Assembly: GCA_023421395.1 (NCBI GenBank)
Contig: JAEZTL010000029.1
Span: forward strand, 62,001-126,000
Origin: Bacillota bacterium
GTDB taxonomy: Bacteria > Bacillota > Clostridia > Christensenellales > Aristaeellaceae
Length of the DNA: 64,000 nt
Direction of reading: 5' to 3'
Position 1 is the stretch's first letter. Each line of letters begins with the position of its first letter. Below, in pieces: positions 51,902 to 58,953 of the stretch. The notes under the pieces were generated by a model, which was not told the DNA's origin, did no database searches, and saw nothing but the letters and a program-made list of their open reading frames with translations. The position numbers and the translations under genes are program-made.

Positions 51902-52096
51902 CTATTCCTTTGGCCAGTCCTCCAGTCCGATTCGCGTTAGTACAGCCCTGTTCACAAAGCTATTGATGGATTCCCCTTCTTTGTCTGCCGCCGCCTGAAT
52001 GGTGGCCTTCTGACCTTTGGGAATGCGGATTTTCAGTTCGTCATATGCCTTCGCATTGTATCGGTCTTTCACCTTGCTTGATGTCTTGCCCATCAT
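51902..52096 (-). CDS. ribbon-helix-helix (Arc-like) DNA-binding protein, candidate antitoxin
   Basis: A 64-residue protein with a basic N-terminus, the RHH strand YDELKIRIPKG and two helices (KATIQAAADKEG and SINSFVNRAVLTRIG). Such proteins repress their own promoters and often serve as antitoxins. It is the first gene of a two-gene unit with the HEPN-like protein. A 13-bp motif overlapping its -35 region is repeated in the divergent promoter. The start is one of two adjacent ATG codons behind GGGGG. Confidence 0.8.
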   Translation of the reverse strand: MMGKTSSKVKDRYNAKAYDELKIRIPKGQKATIQAAADKEGESINSFVNRAVLTRIGLEDWPKE

Positions 52097-52110
52097 GTCA
52101 CCCCCACCGC

Positions 52111-52219
52111 ATTATACCACAGACTGCATAATGGGTACAGTATGCCATTTCACCAAATTGTACCCAGTATGCTTGGCAATTTTTCCGGCATTGGCATGGT
52201 GGGTACAGTATGCTATACT
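52111..52219. promoter_or_regulatory. divergent promoters with a repeated operator-like motif
   Basis: GGGTACAGTATGC occurs exactly at 52133-52145 and 52201-52213; a related word, TTGTACCCAGTATGC, lies at 52159-52172. The rightward promoter is TTGGCA (52191-52196), 17 bases, TATACT (52214-52219), with the second copy filling the end of its spacer. The leftward -10 is TATAAT (52111-52116), and the first copy covers its -35 position. Confidence 0.65.
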
Positions 52220-52347
52220 ATGGTCACAGGTTGAGGGAAGGCAAGAAGTCACGGTAACCGGGAACGGATGTGCCGCCAGAGCAGAAGCCAAGAGCCGCCA
52301 CAATGCCGCCCCGCCCTCAACCATCAACAAGAAAGGGGTTGCCCACC

Positions 52348-52617
52348 ATGTCACAGGTTGAAATTGTCGCCACCGTAACGGAACTTCAAGAGTTGCGCCG
52401 CATGAGGGAGGAACTGGAGGCCGCCATTGAGGCCGCGCAGGACAAAATCAAGGCGGTCATGGGGGAAAGCGAGGAATTGACGGCAGGAGCGTTCAAGGTC
52501 ACTTGGAAGGCCATCACCAGCGCCCGGCTGGACACCACCGCCCTGAAGAAAGCCCTGCCGGATGTGGTGGAGAGGTTTACAAAGACCACCACCACGCGAC
52601 GGTTTCAGGTAGCGTGA
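52348..52617 (+). CDS. small coiled-coil protein of the element
   Basis: An 89-residue protein: a helical, coiled-coil-prone first half (LQELRRMREELEAAIEAAQDKI) and a basic beta-like C-terminus (FKVTWKAITSARLD, TRRFQVA). The C-terminal pattern resembles small proteins found beside recombination genes in phages and clostridial elements, but I cannot name it. ATG at 52348 follows GAAAGGGG. It is the first gene rightward of the operator region. Confidence 0.65.
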   Translation: MSQVEIVATVTELQELRRMREELEAAIEAAQDKIKAVMGESEELTAGAFKVTWKAITSARLDTTALKKALPDVVERFTKTTTTRRFQVA

Positions 52618-52725
52618 AAGCCGCCCACCTTCCACAGTCTGCGGCCTTCACAACCACCCACATTAAAGCTGGCGGTTCACGGACAGTATACCGCAGAGCC
52701 GCCAGCATAGCAAGGAGCGTTTTCT

Positions 52726-53283
52726 ATGATTTCGGATTTCATCGTTGACGAACTGGCGGTCAACTACTCCATGACCGGGAATGAACTGGCCTTGTCTGAA
52801 CTGCTGACGATTCTCAAACCCTTCATGCGGGCAGCGGCCAGAAAATACAGCCGCAACGTCCCGACCACCAGCGCAGGGGAATTTGAAGCCCTGTTCCGCG
52901 TGGACGTATGGCGGGCCTGCCGCAACATTTCCAACTTTGACCCGGACAAAGGCCACGTCATGCCGCGCATCCGCACCTTCTGGCGGTATACCATGCTGAC
53001 AGAAGCCCGGAAAGCCCATCGGCGGCAGACGGTCAGCCTTGACGCCTTGCCCGCATCATTTCCCGCTTTGACGGTTCAACTGGAGGAACTGTCGGAAATC
53101 ACCCATGACCTTCAGCGGTTCAAGCTGTACCACCCGATGGACTATGCCATCATCACCGCACTGATTGACGGTGCAGACACCACAGAACTGGCAGGGAAGC
53201 TGGGAAGGCCAGAATATGACGCTGTAGCCCGGCAGCGGGTATGCAGGGCGCGGAAGGCATTTGGAAGGCTGCTGTGCGGATAG
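52726..53283 (+). CDS. sigma-70-like protein of the element
   Basis: A 185-residue protein with the layout of a short sigma factor: region 2-like FMRAAARKYSR and WRACRNISNFDPDKGHVMPRIRTFWRYTMLTEARKAHRR, and a region 4-like C-terminus (YDAVARQRVCRARKAFGRLL) with a possible HTH. It may direct element promoters. ATG at 52726 follows AAGGAGCG. A hairpin follows at 53304. Confidence 0.7.
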   Translation: MISDFIVDELAVNYSMTGNELALSELLTILKPFMRAAARKYSRNVPTTSAGEFEALFRVDVWRACRNISNFDPDKGHVMPRIRTFWRYTMLTEARKAHRRQTVSLDALPASFPALTVQLEELSEITHDLQRFKLYHPMDYAIITALIDGADTTELAGKLGRPEYDAVARQRVCRARKAFGRLLCG

Positions 53284-53303
53284 AAGCCCAGACAAACAAA
53301 AAA

Positions 53304-53341
53304 AGCCGGTGGAACAGGCTGTAATAGCCCATTCCACCGGC
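53304..53341. terminator. hairpin after the sigma-like gene
   Basis: GCCGGTGGAA/TTCCACCGGC stem. The minus strand has a strong tail (CTTTTTTT), the plus strand only ACTTTATG, suggesting it may also end an undetected minus-strand transcript. Confidence 0.6.
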
Positions 53342-53751
53342 ACTTTATGTCAACGCGCATGAACCGCGCAAGGAACCACAGGGAAGGCCACAGAGGCCAC
53401 TCGGCAGGTTTTTAAACGGTACGGATTCTGTGAACACCTGAACGGCCACAGACACCCCGCTGGCCCCCCGTGGGGTGGGGGTGGGTGAAAGTGTACTTTC
53501 AAAGAACTTCGCGACCATGAATGAATCAAACGGATTCGTCAGGGTTCGCTGTGTGGTCAGTGCCCAGCCACCCAGCACACAGCCGGGCAGACGGCCACAA
53601 AGGACTGTATCAGATAGTTTCACAGCCACGATGACCACGCCACCACAGGTAATACGACAAGTATATCAGGGAATAGCTGCCCGTTTCCCCACGGTTTCAC
53701 AACGATTTGATGGTCAACTTGTCGTATTATCTTGATGTACTATGACGAACA
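53342..53751. other. 410-base region without a recognised gene
   Basis: Reading frames of up to 97 codons exist on both strands but show no domain or ribosome site I trust. A perfect 13-bp inverted repeat, TAATACGACAAGT at 53651-53663 and its complement at 53718-53730, frames 54 bases. Confidence 0.5.
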
Positions 53752-54168
53752 TCAACCCACAAAGGTCATGCCCAGCCTTGATTTCAGGTTGTCTACTTCC
53801 TCCAGAATGGCATCTGTGGTGCGTTCATCGGTGACGTTGACATTGGCTTCTTTCACGTCCCGTAGTTTCCCCCGGTTCTTCAGAATCAGTTCAATGGCTT
53901 TCAGTTTGCCACCATCAGACTTTGCCCCTTTGGACAGTTTACGAAGGTCTTTGTATGCTTCAGCCACAAAAGATTCCATGATCTGGTCAGCGTATTCGTT
54001 CACCAGATAGGCGAAATCGGGGTTTGCCCGCCATGCCCGCAAGGTGTTTTCATGGACACCCACTTCATCGGCAATGGCTTTGTATGACCGCCCATCTTCG
54101 TTGAAGGCGATCAGTTCAGCGGCTTTGCGCTGCTGTGGGTTCAGATTCAGAATGCGTTTTCTTCCCAT
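53752..54168 (-). CDS. terminase small subunit-like HTH protein (phBC6A51-like)
   Basis: A 138-residue protein with an N-terminal HTH (NPQQRKAAELIAFNEDGRSYKAIADEVGVHENTLRAWRANPDF) and a helical C-terminal part rich in Lys and Glu. This matches phBC6A51/TerS-like proteins of Bacillota phages and islands. Without a large terminase or capsid genes it could redirect helper-phage packaging or act as a regulator. ATG at 54168 follows GGGGAGG. Confidence 0.7.
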   Translation of the reverse strand: MGRKRILNLNPQQRKAAELIAFNEDGRSYKAIADEVGVHENTLRAWRANPDFAYLVNEYADQIMESFVAEAYKDLRKLSKGAKSDGGKLKAIELILKNRGKLRDVKEANVNVTDERTTDAILEEVDNLKSRLGMTFVG

Positions 54169-54179
54169 CAAGACGCCTC

Positions 54180-54600
54180 CCCTTTTGTAAAAATTGGTGC
54201 TGATTTGTAGATTCTGGAAGGGGTGTGCGGCAGGCGGCTTCTGTCCATATTCACACCACACCACAAGACATAAAACCACAGTACAGTTAGAGTAATATTT
54301 CCTACTAACGCTATGTTAATGTACTTTAATAAACACAGTGTTCCAATATTCAATGCAGTAATTACATCATCACAGTATTTAATGCCATATTGTAATTCAA
54401 TACTCTGAATCTAAGTCATTATGTTTTTTTATAGTTAGTATCTTTAATGTTATCTAGACTATGTTTATTGTATCTACACTAGACCCTGTTTTTATTTTTC
54501 TGTATTTGGTGGCCCCCTACCCCCATACAACAATACAAAAAGTCAGGGTAAATGCAGGGTTGATTCAAAATTTAACAGTAATGGCTAGATGATATTGTTT
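54180..54600. other. A+T-rich noncoding region of the element
   Basis: About 400 bases of strongly A+T-rich sequence with many TAATA, CAGTATTT and TTTATT words and no usable frame. It lies upstream of the TerS-like gene and could hold its promoter, or an origin. Confidence 0.5.
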
Positions 54601-55155
54601 AAATACACATATATCTGCATGCATATCATGTGAATATTGACGTTACCATTGACCGCCCTCTGGTGGTCTATCTCAAGCCAGAGATGTGGCACTGTGTTCT
54701 GCTTCACCTGTTGGGAACTGCTGACAGTCCTTCTGTGGAGGTTCTGCCCTGCCAGGGGGCTTCGTAACCCTTGCCCTGTGTCCTTCTGTGGTGGACGTCC
54801 TTTCCCAGCGCCACCCACGCCCCTGTGGGACAACAGGACACTTCCCCCTGTCTGCTTCGCTGTTCGCCCGCACAGCCCGCTGCAAGGCCCGTTCTCGTCC
54901 GGCTCACCATCTGAAATGCTGTCGTGCTCATGCAATGACTGTGGGTAAGCCAGCGGAGAGCCGTTTCAAGCCCGGTGACATTGTGGATGGAGAAAGCGGG
55001 GTTGGTGGTGAAAGCGCCTCCACGCGGCTCTCCCCGCGTTTCCGCTGGCATTGGACGGTCATGCCCTCTGCACAGTGAGGGCGGGCCATGTTTCCTGTGA
55101 TCGTGTTCGCCACAGTCCTACACGTATGCCCGGTGGAAAGCCGCGTGGGGCTAAA
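54601..55155. other. region with only doubtful reading frames
   Basis: Frames of 60-116 codons overlap on both strands, none with recognisable domains or good ribosome sites. A roughly 22-base word, CGCCTCCACGCG...TCCCCGC, occurs near 55016 and again near 55196. It may be decayed coding DNA. Confidence 0.4.
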
Positions 55156-55159
55156 TAGA

Positions 55160-55189
55160 AAACCACCCGGAGGATTTTACCCCCGGATG
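55160..55189 (-). terminator. probable terminator of the xis-containing minus-strand unit
   Basis: On the minus strand CATCCGG pairs with CCGGGTG (one G-U) and is followed by GTTTTC. Confidence 0.5.
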
Positions 55190-55221
55190 GCTTGAACGCC
55201 TCCACGCGCCTGTCCCCGCAC

Positions 55222-55503
55222 CTACGCCTGCTTTAAGGGTGCGACTAGTGCGTTGAATTTTTCTTCCTGTCGCCGGTACGCATCAAGGAACCCGCGCAGG
55301 GTGGTGATTTCATCCCCAGCCACCCCAGCGCGTAAGGACTGGGAAACAGCCCCACGGACGGCGGCGGCAAGGTCGGTGTAGTAGCGCGGGTTTTTAATTT
55401 CCACCGTGGACTTGCCGTCTTTCCCTTTTCGTGTCACCGGACGCCCCATGATGTATTGATGTTCGTCAGCGGTAATGACCAGACTATCTGTCAGCTTTAT
55501 CAC
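55222..55503 (-). CDS. hypothetical element protein
   Basis: A 93-residue protein with a beta-like start (LTDSLVITADEHQYIMGRPVTRK), a basic KGKDGKS loop and a helical second half (TDLAAAVRGAVSQSLRAG, FLDAYRRQEEKFNALV). I do not recognise a family. The start is GTG at 55503 behind GAAAGGGG. It follows the xis-like gene by 27 bases on the same strand, so the two are probably cotranscribed. Confidence 0.6.
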   Translation of the reverse strand: MIKLTDSLVITADEHQYIMGRPVTRKGKDGKSTVEIKNPRYYTDLAAAVRGAVSQSLRAGVAGDEITTLRGFLDAYRRQEEKFNALVAPLKQA

Positions 55504-55530
55504 TTTGGTTTCCCCTTTCTTTGTTGCGTC

Positions 55531-55725
55531 CTATGCGGACTGTCTGGCAGGCATTCCGGCCTGCTGTTCCACCCACGCCTCCAGCCCCTTGACGGAAACC
55601 AGCAGCTTGCGGCCAAGTCGGATGGCGGGAAAGTCACCCCTGCGGGCTACTTCGTATGCCTTTGACCGTCCGATTCCAAGCAGTTCGCCCATTTCTTCCA
55701 CCGTGATGCAAAGTTTCGTTTCCAT
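55531..55725 (-). CDS. excisionase-like HTH protein
   Basis: A 64-residue MerR/Xis-type winged HTH: ITVEEMGELLGIGRSKAYEVARRGDFPAIRLGRKLLVSVKGLEAWV. This is the usual form of excisionases beside tyrosine integrases of Bacillota elements, and it would favour excision. ATG at 55725 follows GGGGGG. It is divergent from int. Confidence 0.85.
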   Translation of the reverse strand: METKLCITVEEMGELLGIGRSKAYEVARRGDFPAIRLGRKLLVSVKGLEAWVEQQAGMPARQSA

Positions 55726-55817
55726 GACCAATGCCCCCCGTTCGTGTTTTTGCCTTCTGTTATCCCTATACGCCGTGTTGGTGTGTGTTGTGACCTGATT
55801 CAAAAGAAATTTTGCCG

Positions 55818-55846
55818 TTGAAAACCGCTATAACCCGTGATATACT
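55818..55846 (+). promoter_or_regulatory. promoter of int
   Basis: TTGAAA (55818-55823), 17-base spacer, TATACT (55841-55846). It places the transcript start after the longer in-frame start at 55837, supporting ATG at 55879. Confidence 0.75.
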
Positions 55847-55878
55847 TTCGCCCATCACGAAAGCTCGGGGTGAAGGAC

Positions 55879-57054
55879 ATGGCAGGCAAGCGCGGTAATG
55901 GGGAAGGTTCGATCCGCCAGATTAAAGAAAAGCTGTGGGAAGGGCGCTATACTGCGGGGACGAACCCCAGCAATGGAAAGCAGATTCAGAAGTCCGTGTA
56001 TGGAAAAACGCGGGCAGAAGTAGTCATCAAACTGCGTGATGCCACCAAAAGCGTTGCGGAAGGCACGTTTGTTGAACCGTCAAAGATGAAACTGGCGGCA
56101 TGGCTGGACATTTGGTTGAAAGACTTCACTGGGAATGTGAAGGAGCACACCGCCGTCACCTATGAAACACAGGTGAGGCACCACATAAAGCCTGCACTGG
56201 GTGCTGTGCCCCTTTCGGCATTGCGGGCGCACCAGATTCAAGCATTCTACAACCAGTTAAGCAAAGGCGACGATGATGCTCCGGGCTTGTCCCCAAAGAC
56301 GATCAAGAACGTTCATGGCGTCCTGCACCGGGCACTTGATCAGGCGGTGGTGCTGGGCTATCTGAAGTCCAATCCCTGCCTGGGCGTCAAGTTGCCGCGC
56401 CTTGTGCCCGTGAGCATCAAGCCCCTGATGGACGATCAAGTGGATGCATTCCTGAAAGCCTGCAAAGGAAACGAATATGAAACCCTGTTTACCGTGGACA
56501 TGTTCACCGGTATGCGGCAGTCTGAAATCATGGGTCTGACGTGGGACTGTGTGGACTTCAAAAATGGGACGATTTACATTGATAGGCAGCTAATCCACGA
56601 AAAGAAAAAGGGGGGTGTATACAAATTCGCACCGCCAAAGAACGACAAGCCCCGACGCATTACGCCCCCGTCAACCGTCATGCGCATGTTGATGGAGCGG
56701 AAGCGCCAGCAGAACACCGACAAGATCAGGGCAGGTGAAGCATGGGACAATCCCATGAATCTGGTTTTCACGAATGCACTGGGCGGGCACTTCGTCCATA
56801 ACACGCTATCCCACAACTTCAAGCGGATTGTGGATTCAATCGGACTTCCTGACCGCCGCTTTCACGATCTGCGCCACACATATGCGGTTTTGTCCATTCA
56901 GTCTGGCGTGGACATCAAGACAGTGCAGGAAAGCCTTGGTCACCACACAGCGGCCTTCACGCTGGACGTTTACGGGCATGTCACAGAACGGATGAAGAAC
57001 GAAGCTGCTGCCCGCATGGAAGCACTGATTCAGCGCGTCAAACCGGGCGTTTGA
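55879..57054 (+). CDS. int: tyrosine-type site-specific integrase
   Basis: A 391-residue recombinase of the Tn916/phage type. An N-terminal AP2-like arm-binding domain (GEGSIRQIKEKLWEGRYTAG) is followed by a core-binding SAM-like domain (about 70-165) and the catalytic domain: Arg in TGMRQSEIMGL, HDLRHTYAV, LGHHTAAFTLDVYGHV with His and the Tyr nucleophile. It catalyses integration at tRNA-Trp; attR lies 87 bases after its stop. ATG at 55879 follows GAAGGA closely. Confidence 0.95.
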   Translation: MAGKRGNGEGSIRQIKEKLWEGRYTAGTNPSNGKQIQKSVYGKTRAEVVIKLRDATKSVAEGTFVEPSKMKLAAWLDIWLKDFTGNVKEHTAVTYETQVRHHIKPALGAVPLSALRAHQIQAFYNQLSKGDDDAPGLSPKTIKNVHGVLHRALDQAVVLGYLKSNPCLGVKLPRLVPVSIKPLMDDQVDAFLKACKGNEYETLFTVDMFTGMRQSEIMGLTWDCVDFKNGTIYIDRQLIHEKKKGGVYKFAPPKNDKPRRITPPSTVMRMLMERKRQQNTDKIRAGEAWDNPMNLVFTNALGGHFVHNTLSHNFKRIVDSIGLPDRRFHDLRHTYAVLSIQSGVDIKTVQESLGHHTAAFTLDVYGHVTERMKNEAAARMEALIQRVKPGV

Positions 57055-57102
57055 AGCTGGAAAGGGTAAAAGTAAGGGTACAGGCACTTTTCAGACAAAT
57101 AA

Positions 57103-57135
57103 AAACCCCTGAAAACTCAACGTTTTCGGGGGTTT
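57103..57135 (-). terminator. element-supplied terminator for tRNA-Trp
   Basis: AAACCCCTGAAAAC/GTTTTCGGGGGTTT stem. On the minus strand it is followed by TTTTTATTT and lies 6 bases after the tRNA 3' end, replacing the displaced host terminator. It may also stop int on the plus strand. Confidence 0.8.
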
Positions 57136-57140
57136 CCTTG

Positions 57141-57163
57141 TGGCAGGGGCAGAAGGACTCGAA
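57141..57163. repeat. attR core (tRNA-Trp 3' end)
   Basis: Identical to 50979-51001. GTAAGGGTA at 57072-57080 and AAGGGTA at 57062-57068 are candidate integrase arm sites. Confidence 0.88.
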
Positions 57164-57214
57164 CCCTCAACAAAGGTTTTGGAGACCCACGTGTTACCAT
57201 TACACCATGCCCCT
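57141..57214 (-). tRNA. tRNA-Trp (CCA), integration target
   Basis: Minus strand: acceptor AGGGGCA pairs with TGCCCCT, D-arm GTGT/ACAC, anticodon loop CTCCAAA (CCA), T-arm GAGGG/CCTTC around TTCGAGT, CCA encoded. The anticodon stem TGGGT/ACCTT has a T-T at its open end and a G-U next to it, weaker than usual. The 3' 23 bases are the att core, so integration leaves the gene intact. Confidence 0.9.
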
Positions 57215-58136
57215 AAGACCAGCAGGTGTTATTATACCGGTTCGCGGGGGACGTGTCAAGCGGAATTTTGCGCGAGGCCAGCGCGCCGATGGTCTGCGGC
57301 TCGCCGCGGCGCACGGCGGCCAGCAACACCCGTTCTTCCACGACGCCGATCAGCCGCATGGCGCCGTCGTACACGGCGATGCGGTGCACGCACCGGGCAC
57401 GGAGGCGGCGTGCGGCCTCCTCGCAGCGGACGGACGCGCCGGCCGCCAGCCAGTTGAGCGGAAGCAGGCCCTCCGCCTCGAGTTCGTCCCGGCGGGTGAT
57501 CAGGCTCATGAGTTCCGCGCCGTCGGCGGAGCGCCGTTCCGCTGCGCCGCTGAAAAGCAGGTACAGCGCGCTAAGCACGATCGTCAGATTGAGTCTGCCG
57601 GAGGCGGCGAACTGCCAGGCCGCCAGCATTAGCAGCAGGCCTCCCAGCACTTGCCCCGCCAGGACGCCGGCGCGCAGCGCCTTTGCGGCGCCCGCGCGCT
57701 TTCCGAGGGCGGCGGCGAGCACCCGCCCGCCGTCCAGCGGCAGCGCCGGAATCAGGTTGAAGGCGGCCAGCATCAGATTGACGCGGACCCACTCGCCCGC
57801 GGCGCGCGGCGCGACCACGCCCCAGTAGGCCAGGGCCGCCGCCGTGGTCATGACCAGCAGACTTGCGGCGGGCCCCGCCAGTGCCACCAGCGCGATCTGG
57901 CCCGGGCGATAACCCCACAGGCCGTCGATGCGCAGCGCGCCGCCGAAAGGCGTCAAAAGCAGTTCCCGCACCCGGACGCCCGCTGCCCGGGCGGCCAGTG
58001 CATGGGCGGTCTCATGTAGAAGCACCGATGCCGCCACAGCGGCCAGCGTAGGAGCGAGAGCGCTCATGGCCAGGAGGGGCGGCATCAGAAGGAGCGTCCA
58101 ATGGATGCGAATCGGGAAGCCGACAAGGCGCGTCAT
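57213..58136 (-). CDS. spoIVFB: SpoIVFB-like site-2 protease
   Basis: A 307-residue intramembrane metalloprotease, which in Bacillus cleaves pro-sigma-K in the forespore outer membrane. The zinc motif is HETAH (residues 41-45), the second site is NLIPALPLDGGRV near 135, membrane segments surround both, and a CBS-like cytoplasmic domain (about 225-300) includes HRIAVYDGAMRLIGVVEE. The ATG overlaps the spoIVFA stop. The stop codon overlaps the first base of tRNA-Trp, and the tRNA promoter lies inside its last 15 codons. Confidence 0.93.
   Translation of the reverse strand: MTRLVGFPIRIHWTLLLMPPLLAMSALAPTLAAVAASVLLHETAHALAARAAGVRVRELLLTPFGGALRIDGLWGYRPGQIALVALAGPAASLLVMTTAAALAYWGVVAPRAAGEWVRVNLMLAAFNLIPALPLDGGRVLAAALGKRAGAAKALRAGVLAGQVLGGLLLMLAAWQFAASGRLNLTIVLSALYLLFSGAAERRSADGAELMSLITRRDELEAEGLLPLNWLAAGASVRCEEAARRLRARCVHRIAVYDGAMRLIGVVEERVLLAAVRRGEPQTIGALASRKIPLDTSPANRYNNTCWS
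57231..57259 (-). promoter_or_regulatory. consensus tRNA-Trp promoter inside spoIVFB
   Basis: Minus strand TTGACA (57254-57259), 17-base spacer, TATAAT (57231-57236): a perfect sigma-A consensus within the 3' end of the coding sequence. Confidence 0.9.
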
Positions 58137-58882
58137 TGGCCCAGGCGGCTGGTGGGATCCTGCGGCTGACCGTCCTTGCGCAGCTCGAAGTAGAGGCGCG
58201 CGTCGCCCGCGTCCGAGGTGACGCCGATCTGGTCGCCCGCGGACACCTGCTGGCCCACGCGGACGATGGACTGCGCCACATAGGCGTAGACGGTCTGTTC
58301 GCCGCTCGCGTGATCGATCATCAGCGTCCAGGCGCCGTCGGCGTTCTGCGTGGCGGCCACTACCTGGCCGTTCAGCGCGGCCCGCACCGGCTGCGCGCCG
58401 CCAGTCTGGTACAGAAGCCAGGGCTGGTTGACGTCGTAGGGGTGGGAGAGCTGGCCGTTCACCGGCTTCGCCATGTCGCCCGAGCCCATGTTCCAGAATA
58501 CCAGCGCGGCATCGGGCACCAGATCGCGCACAAAATGCAGTTTGCCCAGGGACTCATCCAGGTCGATTCGCATGGAGATGGCACTTCGCACGCTGGCGAC
58601 GGTCTGCTCCGTCCAGGGCTGGTTGAGGTTGGACAGCGCCAAGAGCGTCAGCAGCAGTGAGCAGGCCACGGCGGCGTTGCGAAGCAGGCGCTCGCCCGGC
58701 GTCCTGCGCGCACCCTCCGCGCGCTGCGGCTTCGTGGCGCGCTGCGGCTTTACAGCACGCTGCTTTTTCGCGCCGGGATGAGGCAGCACGCGCCAAGGAA
58801 TGGTCTTTTTGGGTTCGGTCACGGGCATGGGCTCCGGTAGGATGGATGTGTGGATGGTCACGCGGCTGCGCGTATCCGGCAT
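58133..58882 (-). CDS. spoIVFA: SpoIVFA-like membrane protein with degenerate LytM (M23) domain
   Basis: A 249-residue protein: basic cytoplasmic N-terminus, one membrane segment (about 68-86, AAVACSLLLTLLALSNL), then a LytM-like domain (about 140-245). The zinc ligands of active M23 peptidases are absent: HPYDVNQPW replaces HxGxD and YAYVAQ replaces YxHL. That fits SpoIVFA, which holds and inhibits SpoIVFB. ATG at 58882 follows GGAGGGA. The two genes overlap by 4 bases. Confidence 0.85.
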   Translation of the reverse strand: MPDTRSRVTIHTSILPEPMPVTEPKKTIPWRVLPHPGAKKQRAVKPQRATKPQRAEGARRTPGERLLRNAAVACSLLLTLLALSNLNQPWTEQTVASVRSAISMRIDLDESLGKLHFVRDLVPDAALVFWNMGSGDMAKPVNGQLSHPYDVNQPWLLYQTGGAQPVRAALNGQVVAATQNADGAWTLMIDHASGEQTVYAYVAQSIVRVGQQVSAGDQIGVTSDAGDARLYFELRKDGQPQDPTSRLGQ

Positions 58883-58904
58883 AATGAATCCCTCCAGTCG
58901 GGAC

Positions 58905-58934
58905 AGTATATGTCCGTGCCGGAGGGGGATATGA
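58905..58934 (-). promoter_or_regulatory. sigma-E-like promoter of spoIVFA-spoIVFB
   Basis: Minus strand TCATATC (58928-58934), 15-base spacer, CATATACT (58905-58912). This matches the Bacillus sigma-E consensus (KMATATT, 14-15 bases, CATACAHT) at 6 of 7 and 6 of 8 positions. Confidence 0.65.
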
Positions 58935-58953
58935 AGGGCTTGTCGCCGAAACG

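Larger units (their letters stand above)
50979..57163. mobile_element. 6.2-kb integrative element in the tRNA-Trp gene
   Basis: Identical 23-bp copies of the tRNA-Trp 3' end bound the region (50979-51001 and 57141-57163). Inside are a tyrosine integrase next to attR, a xis-like gene, a TerS-like HTH gene, a sigma-like gene, a coiled-coil gene and an RHH/HEPN pair next to attL. G+C is visibly lower than in the flanking genes. No capsid, portal, large terminase, relaxase or replication protein was recognised. Confidence 0.9.

Noticed and set aside
54585..55113. Overlapping frames in the island (116, 115, 103 and 61 codons)
   Set aside because: No domain, poor ribosome sites and frames on both strands; I report the stretch as without a supported gene.
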